DNA of 64,000 nt from Vulcanococcus sp. (lineage in GTDB: Bacteria > Cyanobacteriota > Cyanobacteriia > PCC-6307 > Cyanobiaceae). The position numbers and the translations under genes were made by a program. The notes beneath the pieces are model-generated. The model ran no database searches, was not told where the DNA came from, and saw only the letters and a list, made by a program, of their open reading frames with translations. This document shows positions 1 to 9,695 of this stretch, in pieces (the first letter of the stretch is position 1; each line of letters starts with the position of its first letter). The DNA is taken from NCBI GenBank assembly GCA_019264575.1, contig JAHUZV010000021.1, positions 1 to 64,000 on the forward strand. Reading direction: 5' to 3'.

Positions 1-617
1 GTGCGGCGCCGCACCGCTTCGGCGTAGGCGGGCACCTCGGCCCAGCTGCGGGGCGGCGCGCTGTAGCCCGCTTGCTGCAACAAACGCGTATTGGCCAGGG
101 TGATCCGGGCGGTGAGATACCAGGGGATCGCGAACTGCTGGGGCTGTCCATCAGGCCCAGCGCTGCGGCCCGCCTGCCAGATCAGGGGCAGGTAGGCCTG
201 GGGCGCCCCCGGCGGCAGCACCTCATCCAGCGGCAGCAGGCCTCCCTTGCTGGCCAGATTGGCCGCGAACAGCGGGTTGAGATTCACCACGTCGGGTGCC
301 GTGCGGGCGAACACCGCGGCCAGGAGCTTGCGCTCCACCGAGCCCCAGGGGATATCGGTCCACACCACGCGGTAGCCAGGGTTCTGCTGCTCCCAGGCGG
401 CGATCACACCCTGGAGGTAAGTGTTGAACTTGGGCGCCAGATCGAGAGTCCAGAACTGAATCGTGCGCTCAGACGCCGCCGGGGGCGCCGCACCGCGACA
501 GGCACTGAGACCCACCGCTAAGGCAGCACCCGATACACCCGCCGCTAGACGACGCAGCAGCGAACGGCGGCGAACTCCACCTCCGCGGCTGCCGTTGATA
601 GCCAGCTGACCTGTCAT
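1..617 (-). CDS. Sugar ABC transporter substrate-binding lipoprotein (partial)
   Basis: The gene runs off the left edge; 205 codons from the N-terminus are visible. The first 40 residues form a lipoprotein signal: an arginine-rich stretch (RRRSLLRR, faintly twin-arginine-like), a hydrophobic segment and the lipobox LSAC with the lipidated Cys at about residue 40. The mature part begins with an extracellular solute-binding family 1 pattern (TIQFWTLDL, WEQQNPGYRV, a PDVVNLNP segment near residue 110). This family binds sugars outside the membrane and hands them to an ABC importer. The permease and ATPase genes would lie beyond the window. The substrate cannot be read from this fragment. Confidence 0.85.
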   Translation of the reverse strand, partial: MTGQLAINGSRGGGVRRRSLLRRLAAGVSGAALAVGLSACRGAAPPAASERTIQFWTLDLAPKFNTYLQGVIAAWEQQNPGYRVVWTDIPWGSVERKLLAAVFARTAPDVVNLNPLFAANLASKGGLLPLDEVLPPGAPQAYLPLIWQAGRSAGPDGQPQQFAIPWYLTARITLANTRLLQQAGYSAPPRSWAEVPAYAEAVRRR

Positions 618-622
618 CACCA

Positions 623-1126
623 TCAACTTCTCAAATCAGCAATGCGGCGCCAGCGCAACAGCAACAGCGAGCAGAGCACCGGTGCGAGCAAAGCGGTGAT
701 CAGGCTCTGGGCCACCAGGGTTTGCAGCCCAGCCTCCACCAGCGGCAACTGGCCGCTCCAGAAGAGTTGAAGCAACACACTGGCCCCTAAGAGCAACGCG
801 CCAAGCAGCGCCAAGAGCCCCAGGTTGTAGCTGCGCTCGATCGGCACACCGCGTCTGCCGATCCGCCCCCACCACCAGCCGAGCAGCATCAGCGCAGGCA
901 CCTCGCTGGCCAGGCCCAGGTGCAATCCATCGAGCACCAATCCGAGACAAAGGCCAGCGATGGCACCGGAGGCAGGTCCATCCACAAGGGCCCAGGGCAA
1001 CAACCAAAGCACAGCCCAGCTGGGAGCCACCCCGGCGATCTTCAAGAAGGCCGGCGAGGCCAGGGTGAGCAGAGGCACCGCCAGGCCCGTGGCCCCGCAC
1101 CAGCGCTGACGGTGCAACACCCCCAT
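623..1126 (-). CDS. mreD: Rod shape-determining membrane protein MreD
   Basis: A very hydrophobic protein of about 167 residues with roughly five membrane-spanning stretches, as expected for MreD, the integral membrane partner of MreC in the cell-elongation complex. The call rests mainly on size, hydrophobicity and position directly after mreC, because MreD sequences diverge strongly. I chose the ATG giving MGVLHRQRW. It lies two bases past the mreC stop, while an upstream in-frame start would overlap mreC. Only five bases separate its stop from the start of the solute-binding gene, so read-through into that gene is possible. Confidence 0.85.
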   Translation of the reverse strand: MGVLHRQRWCGATGLAVPLLTLASPAFLKIAGVAPSWAVLWLLPWALVDGPASGAIAGLCLGLVLDGLHLGLASEVPALMLLGWWWGRIGRRGVPIERSYNLGLLALLGALLLGASVLLQLFWSGQLPLVEAGLQTLVAQSLITALLAPVLCSLLLLRWRRIADLRS

Positions 1127-1128
1127 GG

Positions 1129-1866
1129 CTAACGGGTCACCACCTGCACCCAATCCACCGCATCAACCGGTGCACTGAGCTGGACGGCAGCATCCGGTGC
1201 CGGCGCCAGCGACTCATTCACGCTTTGCACCACGCCCACAAGCAGGTTTGGGGGAACCAGGGTGCTGGCGGGCGACGTGGTGATCACATCCCCAGGGCGA
1301 ACACCGGTGTCGTTCTCGAGAAACTGAAGCCGCGGCCGGGCCGTTCCCTGGCCCACCAGCAGCCCGTGGCGCTGCACCCGGGCCACCCACACACCGAGGC
1401 GGCTGCCGCTGTCGGTGAGCAGCTGTACGCGAGCCGTGCTGGGGGTGACGCTGCTCACCCGACCGATCAGACCACCGGGGGCGAGCACTGGATCCCCGGC
1501 CCGAAGGCCATCCACACTCCCTTTGCCCAGCTCCAGCTGCTGCCACCAGCCGCCAGGCTCGCGCGAGATCACCGGCGCTGAGACGCGACCGCGGCCGCTG
1601 CGATCGAGCGCGAGCATGCCGCGCAAGCGCTCGTTGTCGATCTGCAGTGTTTGCAGGCTGGCCTGATCCTGCAGATGCTGCGCGGAGCGCAACCATTCCG
1701 ACTGCGCTGAACCCGGCCAGAAGGGGCGACTGAGCAGGGCATAGGCATCCATAAAGCCAGCCCCCTTACTCAGTCGCACGCCCACGAGGGCCAGCAGCAA
1801 CAACCACCACGGCCAAGCTTCAGCGACCTTGCGCAGCAGCGGGACGCGCAGGATGCGTCCGGGCAT
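1129..1866 (-). CDS. mreC: Rod shape-determining protein MreC
   Basis: A 245-residue protein with one N-terminal membrane segment (around residues 18-34), then a short helical, probably coiled-coil region (about 55-85). A C-terminal beta-rich domain follows, containing GGLIGRVSSVTPSTARVQLL, typical of MreC. It sits in the periplasm and links the MreB cytoskeleton to peptidoglycan synthases. It lies between mreB (five bases upstream) and mreD (two bases downstream), the classical operon order. The length is slightly below that of many MreC proteins, which usually have longer C-terminal tails. Confidence 0.93.
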   Translation of the reverse strand: MPGRILRVPLLRKVAEAWPWWLLLLALVGVRLSKGAGFMDAYALLSRPFWPGSAQSEWLRSAQHLQDQASLQTLQIDNERLRGMLALDRSGRGRVSAPVISREPGGWWQQLELGKGSVDGLRAGDPVLAPGGLIGRVSSVTPSTARVQLLTDSGSRLGVWVARVQRHGLLVGQGTARPRLQFLENDTGVRPGDVITTSPASTLVPPNLLVGVVQSVNESLAPAPDAAVQLSAPVDAVDWVQVVTR

Positions 1867-1871
1867 AGGGC

Positions 1872-2918
1872 TCAGGCGGTGACGCGGCTGAAGTCGGGCG
1901 TATCGAGCACGCGCTCAAGCCGCTTGTAGTCCTCCAGCACCATGCCGCAGCCGTTCACCACGCACAGCAGGGGGTCTTCGGCCACGTGCACCAGGATGCC
2001 CGTCTCGTGGCTGATCAGATCGCTGATACCGCGCACCAGCGCGCCGCCACCGGCCAGCATGATGCCGCGATCGACGATGTCGGCCGCCAGCTCGGGCGGG
2101 GTGCGCTCGAGGGTGCGCTTCACCGCCTCCACGATCACGTTGAGCGGCTCAGCCATCGCTTCGCGCACATCGCCGGCACGCACGTTGATGGTGCGGGGCA
2201 GACCTGACAGCAAGTGCAGACCACGCACGTCCATCGACGTTTCGTCATGCACGTCGTCCGGGAAGGCGGAGCCGATGCGGATCTTGATCTCCTCGGCGGT
2301 GCGCTCACCCACCACCAGGTTGTGCACCTTTTTGAGATACACGCTGATGGCGTCGCTCAGCTCGTCGCCAGCCACGCGCACCGATTCGCTCAGCACGGTG
2401 CCACCCAGCGAGAGCACAGCCACCTCGGTGGTGCCGCCGCCGATGTCCACGATCATCGTGCCCACGGGCTCGGTGACAGGCAAGCCAGCGCCGATCGCAG
2501 CCGCCACAGGCTCATCGATCAGGTGCACCGTGCGGGCACCAGCCAAGCCCGCTTCGCGCACGGCGCGGCGCTCCACGCCGGTGACGCCGCTGGGAATGCC
2601 GATCACCAGGCGGGGCGCCACGATGCCGCGACCTTCATTGCCCTTCTGAATGAAGGTTTTGATCATCTGCTCGGCGGCGTCGAAATCGGCAATCACGCCA
2701 TCGCGCAGAGGACGCACCGCGCGGATGTTGCCGGGGGTGCGGCCGAGCATCAATTTCGCCTCGTCGCCCACGGCCAAACAACTGCCGCGCTCGAGATCAA
2801 TGGCCACCACTGAGGGCTCCTGCAGCACGATGCCCTTACCGGACATGTACATCAGGGTGTTGGCCGTTCCCAGATCGATGCCGATGTCGCGGGAGAGCTG
2901 GAAACGTTTGAAGAACAC
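1872..2918 (-). CDS. mreB: Rod shape-determining actin-like protein MreB
   Basis: A 348-residue actin-fold ATPase that polymerises under the membrane and guides lateral cell-wall synthesis. The phosphate-1 motif DIGIDLGTANTLMY is near residue 11, the phosphate-2 motif VDIGGGTTEVAVLS is near 158, and the adenosine motif MLAGGGALVRG is near 288, all in the MreB order. It is the first gene of mreBCD, read away from ssb. The 136-bp gap to ssb must hold the promoters of both operons. Confidence 0.97.
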   Translation of the reverse strand: MFFKRFQLSRDIGIDLGTANTLMYMSGKGIVLQEPSVVAIDLERGSCLAVGDEAKLMLGRTPGNIRAVRPLRDGVIADFDAAEQMIKTFIQKGNEGRGIVAPRLVIGIPSGVTGVERRAVREAGLAGARTVHLIDEPVAAAIGAGLPVTEPVGTMIVDIGGGTTEVAVLSLGGTVLSESVRVAGDELSDAISVYLKKVHNLVVGERTAEEIKIRIGSAFPDDVHDETSMDVRGLHLLSGLPRTINVRAGDVREAMAEPLNVIVEAVKRTLERTPPELAADIVDRGIMLAGGGALVRGISDLISHETGILVHVAEDPLLCVVNGCGMVLEDYKRLERVLDTPDFSRVTA

Positions 2919-3054
2919 TGAGGGGCCGCCTAGCGGGGCGAATCATAGGTGGAGTGGCCCGATGGAACATCCGGGCCAAAGGGTGGAACTCTCCCTATGG
3001 AGCAGCTCCTCCGTGGACTGCATCATTGACCCAACGCAGCAACAGGAGAACGCC

Positions 3055-3447
3055 ATGGGCGTCAACTCGATCACCCTCGTCGGCCGGGCCGGCCGCGACC
3101 CCGAGGTTCGCTACTTCGAATCGGGAAGCATGGTGGCCAACCTCACCATGGCCGTGAACCGCCGCTCCAGCAACGACGAACCCGACTGGTTCAACCTGGA
3201 GATCTGGGGCAAACAAGCCCAGGTAGCCGCCGACTATGTGCGCAAAGGCTCACTCCTCGGGATCATCGGCAGCTTCAAGCTCGACCGCTGGACCGACCGC
3301 GCGACCGGCGAAGAGCGCAGCAAACCTGTAATCCGCGTCGACCGCCTTGAATTGCTCGGCTCCAAGCGTGACGCCGAAGCTGGCGGTGGCTACGGCGGTG
3401 GCGGCGGATTCGGCGGGGAACCCACCGAGGAAGAAGTCCCCTTCTGA
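3055..3447 (+). CDS. ssb: Single-stranded DNA-binding protein
   Basis: A 130-residue SSB with the OB-fold start SITLVGRAGRDPEVRYF, the WFNLEIWGKQA segment and a glycine-rich linker (GGGYGGGGGFGG). It ends in EEEVPF, matching the acidic C-terminal tip with terminal Phe through which SSB recruits repair and replication proteins. The ATG at 3055 is preceded by AGGAG at a suitable distance, which decides against the much longer upstream reading frame that is antisense to mreB. The protein is shorter than E. coli SSB, as is usual for cyanobacteria. It is transcribed divergently from mreB and followed by a strong hairpin. Confidence 0.95.
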   Translation: MGVNSITLVGRAGRDPEVRYFESGSMVANLTMAVNRRSSNDEPDWFNLEIWGKQAQVAADYVRKGSLLGIIGSFKLDRWTDRATGEERSKPVIRVDRLELLGSKRDAEAGGGYGGGGGFGGEPTEEEVPF

Positions 3448-3455
3448 ATCCCTTC

Positions 3456-3515
3456 CCCAGAGATGGCGATCGGGCTGCTCGCCTGCGGAATATCAGCCCG
3501 ATCGCCATCTCTGGG
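3456..3515. terminator. Long perfect hairpin between convergent ssb and dedA
   Basis: Arms of 21 bp at 3456-3476 and 3495-3515 are perfect reverse complements around an 18-base loop. No clear T-run follows on either strand, so it may work as a bidirectional stem-loop that blocks 3' decay or terminates with help. It sits just after the ssb stop and 35 bases before the dedA-like stop on the other strand. Confidence 0.7.
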
Positions 3516-3550
3516 TAACGCAGGCAGGCAAGGGGCTGGGCCCAAGGGGA

Positions 3551-4210
3551 TCAGTGGCTGGAGTTGCGCTTCTTCCAGGTGCGCAGACCTAGCCAGATTG
3601 CTCCTGCGGCAACAGCCAGCACCACAATCACCTTGATGGCCTTGGCCACCGGTTCAATCCAGAGCTCCACGTTGGCGTAGCCCTCGCCGAGGGCCATGCC
3701 GGCCAGGGTGAGGAGCAGGGTCCAGATCAGGCTGCCGGCGGTGGTCCAGATCAGGAAGGGGGTGAGCGGCATCAGTTCGATGCCGGCGGGTACCGAGATC
3801 AGGGTGCGGATGCCGGGCACCAGGCGGCCCCAGAACACCAAAGCCGTGCCGTAACGGTTGAACCAGGTGCGGCTGCGGTGGAACTCCTGGGCGCTGATGC
3901 CGATCCAGCGGCCATGGCGCTCGAGCCACTGCTCAATGCGCTCTTCGTTGATCAGGCGGCCGATGCCATACCAGGGCAGGGCGCCGAGCACCGTGCCGAT
4001 CAGACCAGCCAAAACCACGGGGATCAGGGCTAGCTGACCCTGGTGCACATAAAAACCCCCCAGAGGCATGATCAGCTCTGAGGGGATGGGCGGAAACAGG
4101 TTTTCCAGGAACATCGCCGCAAAGATGGCGCCGTAGCCCATCCAGGGATTGGCTTCCACCGCCGCGCCGATCAGCTGCGGCAGTTGCTGCACCAACTCAG
4201 CGAGTCCCAT
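3551..4210 (-). CDS. DedA/SNARE-associated family membrane protein
   Basis: A 219-residue integral membrane protein with the DedA hallmarks. It has an early acidic segment next to prolines (FLENLFPPIPSELIMPLGG, about residues 32-50) and a re-entrant helix motif with FWGRLVPGIRTLISVPAG. DedA proteins are lipid flippases or membrane-homeostasis factors; the substrate here is unknown. I start at the ATG giving MGLAELVQQL because the 15 residues further upstream are charged and unlike the family. It is convergent with ssb and follows ahcY in the same direction, separated by a hairpin. Confidence 0.9.
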   Translation of the reverse strand: MGLAELVQQLPQLIGAAVEANPWMGYGAIFAAMFLENLFPPIPSELIMPLGGFYVHQGQLALIPVVLAGLIGTVLGALPWYGIGRLINEERIEQWLERHGRWIGISAQEFHRSRTWFNRYGTALVFWGRLVPGIRTLISVPAGIELMPLTPFLIWTTAGSLIWTLLLTLAGMALGEGYANVELWIEPVAKAIKVIVVLAVAAGAIWLGLRTWKKRNSSH

Positions 4211-4238
4211 GCGGTCTGTGCGTCTGTGGGCTGATTGT

Positions 4239-4271
4239 GCGGCATCCCGGCCCAAAGAACCGGGATGCCGC
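4239..4271 (-). terminator. Hairpin downstream of ahcY
   Basis: A 12-bp perfect GC-rich stem (arms 4239-4250 and 4260-4271) with a 9-base loop lies just after the ahcY stop at 4295 and before the dedA-like start. There is no T-run after it. It may act as an attenuating or transcript-stabilising structure between the two genes. Confidence 0.6.
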
Positions 4272-4294
4272 CGCCACTCCGCCAGGCCTGTCGA

Positions 4295-5722
<1,428 letters not shown>

Positions 5723-5871
5723 GAAAGTGAGGGGTTGTGTTGAACAAAATCACGACTGAACCGCGTTCAACAGCGCGGCTCAGCGAGCCGGACCGGAGCG
5801 TTGGATCAATCGAAGTGGAATATCTGCAGAGACGCCGAGGCTTCGGGCTCGCTTGGGAGCAATCTACCGGG

Positions 5872-6324
5872 ATGGAATCGCGCAGCGTGTTGTTGGCGGA
5901 TGCCGCCGCCACCCAGGATCTCGGCCGCCAACTGGCCCAGCAATGGTTGGCCCTACCCGCGGACGAACGACCGATCCTGCTACTGCAGGGTGATCTGGGT
6001 GCGGGCAAAACCTGCCTCACCCAGGGACTCGCCGCCGGCCTGGGCATCGACGAACCGATCACCAGCCCCACCTTCGCCCTCGCCCAGCACTACACCGGGC
6101 GCGCCGGAGCGCTCGTGCACCTCGACCTCTACCGGCTGGAGCACCCGGCCGCCGCCGATGAACTGTTCGCCCAGGAAGAAGAAGAGGCTCTGGCCCTGAA
6201 CGCTCTGATGGCCGTGGAGTGGGCCGAGCGGCTCAGCTTCGTGCCGAATGGTGCCTGGTGCGTTGGCCTGGAGCTGGTGGATCCAAATGAACCCGAAGCG
6301 GGACGGCGGGCCTGGCTGCGCTGA
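5872..6324 (+). CDS. tsaE: tRNA threonylcarbamoyladenosine biosynthesis ATPase TsaE
   Basis: A 150-residue P-loop ATPase with Walker A GDLGAGKTCL (about residues 42-51), the SPTFALAQHY segment and HLDLYRL, all characteristic of TsaE (YjeE). It works with TsaB and TsaD to make the t6A base on tRNAs reading ANN codons. I use the ATG at 5872 (MESRSVLLAD), where family similarity begins. A longer frame back to 5737 adds 45 residues that overlap the ahcY promoter region and look non-coding. It is convergent with the PfkB kinase gene, with 12 bases between stops. Confidence 0.92.
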   Translation: MESRSVLLADAAATQDLGRQLAQQWLALPADERPILLLQGDLGAGKTCLTQGLAAGLGIDEPITSPTFALAQHYTGRAGALVHLDLYRLEHPAAADELFAQEEEEALALNALMAVEWAERLSFVPNGAWCVGLELVDPNEPEAGRRAWLR

Positions 6325-6336
6325 GCCGCCAACCGC

Positions 6337-7353
6337 TTAGAGCCGCCCGGCCAGGAAGGCATCCACCTGCTCCTGGGTGGGCTGAGGGTCGATCGCTCCA
6401 GCACCGGCGCACACCAGGGCGCCGCAAGCACTGGCAAAGCGCACCGCCTCAGCGCTGCCGCCATCGAGGAGTTGTGGCTGCTGGCAAAGCTGGTGCAGCA
6501 GGCCGGCGAGGAAGGCATCGCCGGCGCCGGTGCTGTCCACCACAGCCACCGGATAAGCCGGCATCACGCCGCTGCTCGAGCCAAAGCACCAGGCCACCTG
6601 GGCACCGCCATCAGTCACCACAACCGCGGGCTGCTGAGGGAGGGCCGCACGAATCGCCGCTGGGTCGGTGCTGCCAAAGAGCCAGCGAGACTCCTCAGCC
6701 GCCAACTTGATCAGGGCGGCCTGCTCCAGCAGAGGACGGATCACGGCCAAAGCCTCCGCCGTCGGCCCGGCATCAGGAGCGGCAGCGGGATCCCAGAAGG
6801 TGGGGCGCCAATTCACATCCAGCGCTACAGCCACCTGCGCCTGAGCCGCAAGCTTCATCGCCGCCTTGAGCGCCGCGGCCGAGGCGGGTGTCGCCAAGGG
6901 GATCGTGCCCACCTGCAGCCAGCGGGCCTCACGCAGAAGCGGCGACAGCGCGACCTCCAGGGCCGCAGCATCCAGAGCCTGATCGGCAAAGCCCTCTCCC
7001 CGATCACCCGCGAACCCCCCGAAGCTGCGGTCACCTCCGGCATCGCGCCGCACCAGCACGATCCGGCTGGGACGAACGGGATCGCTCTGCAGAGCGCTCT
7101 GATCTACGCCGCGGCTCAAAAAGAGCTGGCGGAAGGCCTCACCGATGGCATCACTGCCAAGCCGGCCCGCAAGAGCACCGGGGGTGCCGAGCCGCGCCAG
7201 GGCGCAAGCCACGTTGGCGGGTGCGCCGCCGAGGCGGTCGTCGCACTGCTCGGCCGGCGCGGTGGCGGGATCCCCACCCAGGGGTCCCAACCGATCCACC
7301 AGGGCCTCCCCAAGGCAGATCACCTGGGGCGCAGGCGCAGCGGCAGCAGCCAT
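6337..7353 (-). CDS. PfkB-family carbohydrate kinase, probable fructokinase
   Basis: A 338-residue ribokinase-like kinase. The N-terminal ICLGEALVDRLG and the substrate motif GGAPANVACALARLG (about 42-56) are present. The C-terminal ATP and anion-hole signature DSTGAGDAFLAGLL has its catalytic Asp near residue 290. These are the two PfkB signatures; the family phosphorylates sugars such as fructose or ribose. Fructokinase is the usual annotation of the cyanobacterial protein, but the substrate is not proven by sequence. It follows mutY in the same direction with a 13-base gap. Confidence 0.88.
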   Translation of the reverse strand: MAAAAAPAPQVICLGEALVDRLGPLGGDPATAPAEQCDDRLGGAPANVACALARLGTPGALAGRLGSDAIGEAFRQLFLSRGVDQSALQSDPVRPSRIVLVRRDAGGDRSFGGFAGDRGEGFADQALDAAALEVALSPLLREARWLQVGTIPLATPASAAALKAAMKLAAQAQVAVALDVNWRPTFWDPAAAPDAGPTAEALAVIRPLLEQAALIKLAAEESRWLFGSTDPAAIRAALPQQPAVVVTDGGAQVAWCFGSSSGVMPAYPVAVVDSTGAGDAFLAGLLHQLCQQPQLLDGGSAEAVRFASACGALVCAGAGAIDPQPTQEQVDAFLAGRL

Positions 7354-7366
7354 GGCTCAGACGGCC

Positions 7367-8545
7367 TCAGGCCGCAGCGGCACTGCCTTCAGCTTGCAAA
7401 AGCTGCTGCAACGCGGCAATGATCCGCGCGTTGGCCGCCGGGAATGGAAACTCCCCGAGCCGGCCGGGTTCCACCCAGCGCACCTGTTGCGCTGCCAGCG
7501 GCTGCGGGTCGCCCGAAAGCCAGCGACAGAGGTGCACCACAAAGCGCAGGCGCTTGTGGCTGTAGGCGTGCTCGAGCGTGATCAGCTCCTCGCCCACCTC
7601 CACAGCAATCGCCAGCTCCTCCTCAAGCTCGCGGCGAATCGTCGCCTCGATCGCCTCGCCGGGTTCCTGCTTGCCGCCAGGGAACTCCCACAAACCGCCC
7701 AGCAACCCCTCATTCAGCCGCTGATCAATCAACACCTCACCGGCCTCGTTGAGCACAACGCCCACGCCGATCACCTGAAACGGCAACTCACGGGGCGCGT
7801 CCTTCACGGGGTAATCGGCAGGGTTGCCGGCAGCGTAGGCAGCGCAGTGCGCCTGCCAGGGACAGTCGCCGCAGCGCGGTTGACGGGGCATACAAACGGT
7901 GGCGCCCAGGTCCATCAGCGCCTGGTTGAACTCCCGGGGCCGCTGCCGATCAAGCAACAGCTCACTCTGTTTCCACAGCCCGGCAAGATCTCGCGCCGGC
8001 GGCCGCGGGCTCGCGCTGAGCCGCGCCAACACCCGTTTCACATTGCCGTCGAGGATGGCGTGGGGCTGATTGAACGCCGAGGAGAGGATGCTGCCGGCGG
8101 TGCTGCGGCCAATGCCCGGCAGAGCCAACCAACTCTCCAGATCCTGGGGCCAGGCGGCGGGATCGGCGGAAGCACCCGGGGCAGCCGCCTGAGCCGTGAT
8201 CTGCGCTTGCATCTGCCGGGCACCCGCCAGTAGGCGCCGCGCGCGGGAGTAGTAGCCCAGACCCTGCCAGAGCAGCAGCACGTCGTGCTCTTCAGCGGCA
8301 GCTAAGGCCTCGAGCGTGGGGAACGCCTGCATCCAGCGCTGCCAGTAGGGCAACACCACCTGCAGCTGGGTCTGTTGGAGCATCACCTCCGCGACCCACG
8401 TTCTATAGGGATCAAGCAGCTCGTCACGATCCGGCGGCTCACCGGCTGAGCGCAGCTTCCAAGGGATGGTGTGGCGACCATAGTGCTCCCACCAATCGAG
8501 CAACGCAGAACGCAGCTCAAGCAGCGGCAGGTTGAAGTCAGTCAT
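7367..8545 (-). CDS. mutY: A/G-specific adenine DNA glycosylase MutY
   Basis: A 392-residue base-excision enzyme removing adenine mispaired with 8-oxoguanine. It has EVMLQQTQ with the catalytic Glu near 53, the helix-hairpin-helix LPGIGRSTAGSI (about 142-153), the catalytic Asp in ILDGNVKRV (166) and an iron-sulfur set C218-X6-C225-X2-C228-X5-C234. The C-terminal domain (from about 255) is MutT-like and contains a Nudix-like box GGKQEPGEAIEATIRREL at 290-307, which in MutY is used for 8-oxoG recognition. All key residues are intact. Confidence 0.96.
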   Translation of the reverse strand: MTDFNLPLLELRSALLDWWEHYGRHTIPWKLRSAGEPPDRDELLDPYRTWVAEVMLQQTQLQVVLPYWQRWMQAFPTLEALAAAEEHDVLLLWQGLGYYSRARRLLAGARQMQAQITAQAAAPGASADPAAWPQDLESWLALPGIGRSTAGSILSSAFNQPHAILDGNVKRVLARLSASPRPPARDLAGLWKQSELLLDRQRPREFNQALMDLGATVCMPRQPRCGDCPWQAHCAAYAAGNPADYPVKDAPRELPFQVIGVGVVLNEAGEVLIDQRLNEGLLGGLWEFPGGKQEPGEAIEATIRRELEEELAIAVEVGEELITLEHAYSHKRLRFVVHLCRWLSGDPQPLAAQQVRWVEPGRLGEFPFPAANARIIAALQQLLQAEGSAAAA

Positions 8546-8584
8546 GCCGGAAGCTGTGCAATCCGAGACTGAAGCCGGCAGACC

Positions 8585-9574
8585 TCAGACGGCCACGTAA
8601 GCCTGCACGTTCTCGCTGAGGCGGCGCAGGCCGGCGAGGCCGTCGCGCTCGAGGTTGCGCACACGGTCGCGGCTCATGCCGAGGATGCGGCCGATGCCGG
8701 TGAGGCTCATCGGTTCATCGGGCTCGGGCACATCGGCACAAGGGATGCCGTAGCGCATCTTGAGCACGCGGCACTGGAGATCAGGCAGCTGCTCGAGCAG
8801 ATCGCGCATGTCGCTGCGCAGGCATTCGCCATCCACCAGCTCCTCGGGCTGGGTGCCATCGGCTGCAAGAAGATCCAACAGTTCGGTGTCATCACCGTCG
8901 CCCACTTTGGTTTCGAGGCTCACGGGCTGGCGGGCGCGGCAAAGCAGATCCTTCACCTCCTCCTCCGGCAGTTCCACAAACTCCGCCAGTTCCGTCACGG
9001 TGGGGGTGCGGCCCAGCTCCTGGCTGAGTTCCCGCTGACCCTTCTTGAGCTTGTTGAGGGTTTCGGTGATGTGGATCGGCAGCCGGATCGTGCGGCTCTT
9101 CTCAGCAATCGCGCGAGTGATGCCCTGGCGGATCCACCAGTAGGCATAGGTGGAAAACTTGTAGCCGCGGGTGGGGTCGAACTTTTCCACACCCCGCACC
9201 AGGCCGATCGTGCCCTCCTGGATCAGGTCCAGGAGTTCCATGTTCCGCTTGGTGTATTTCTTCGCCACGCTCACAACCAAACGCAGGTTGGCGGCCACCA
9301 TCCGCTCCTTGGCGCGCTGGCCGCTGCGCAGGCGCTTCTTCAGTTGCTGCGGGGTGAGCTGAGCAGCCTGGGCCAGCTGCTCGTGGTCGGGCTTGGAGCC
9401 GCCAGCGCGCATTTCGAGCTCCTGCTCAAGCTCCTCGAGCGCCACCAGCTCCTGCACCTGGCGGCCCAGAGTGATCTCCTGCTCATGGGAGAGCAGAGGC
9501 ACGCGACCAATGTCACGCAGGTAGGAGCGCACCAGATCGGTGCTCAGCCCCGAGGCATCAACAGCAACGACCAC
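8585..9574 (-). CDS. RpoD-family group 2 sigma factor
   Basis: A 329-residue sigma-70 family protein with region 1.2 ([18 protein letters not shown], about 17-34) and region 2 ([20 protein letters not shown], then a stretch ending [12 protein letters not shown], which covers -10 recognition). Regions 3 and 4 follow, with the helix-turn-helix ending near [20 protein letters not shown]. It lacks the long acidic region 1.1 of the principal sigma factor, so it is a group 2 (non-essential, stress or nutrient) sigma typical of cyanobacteria, which carry several. The exact orthologue number cannot be assigned from this window alone. Confidence 0.93.
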   Translation of the reverse strand: MVVAVDASGLSTDLVRSYLRDIGRVPLLSHEQEITLGRQVQELVALEELEQELEMRAGGSKPDHEQLAQAAQLTPQQLKKRLRSGQRAKERMVAANLRLVVSVAKKYTKRNMELLDLIQEGTIGLVRGVEKFDPTRGYKFSTYAYWWIRQGITRAIAEKSRTIRLPIHITETLNKLKKGQRELSQELGRTPTVTELAEFVELPEEEVKDLLCRARQPVSLETKVGDGDDTELLDLLAADGTQPEELVDGECLRSDMRDLLEQLPDLQCRVLKMRYGIPCADVPEPDEPMSLTGIGRILGMSRDRVRNLERDGLAGLRRLSENVQAYVAV

Positions 9575-9695
9575 GGCAAGGCCTGTGAACTGATGTAAAG
9601 CCTACCCTGAAGAAGTGTGAAGCGTCTCTCAGAAAGCCCGCGGTTCCCTCAGAAAAGCCGGGGAATCAGGCGAAGCCAGTCGTCGTCGGTCACGC

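Noticed and set aside
1942..3447. Long plus-strand frames opposite mreB and leading into ssb
   Set aside because: The part before 3055 is antisense to mreB; only the ssb portion with an AGGAG ribosome site is credible.
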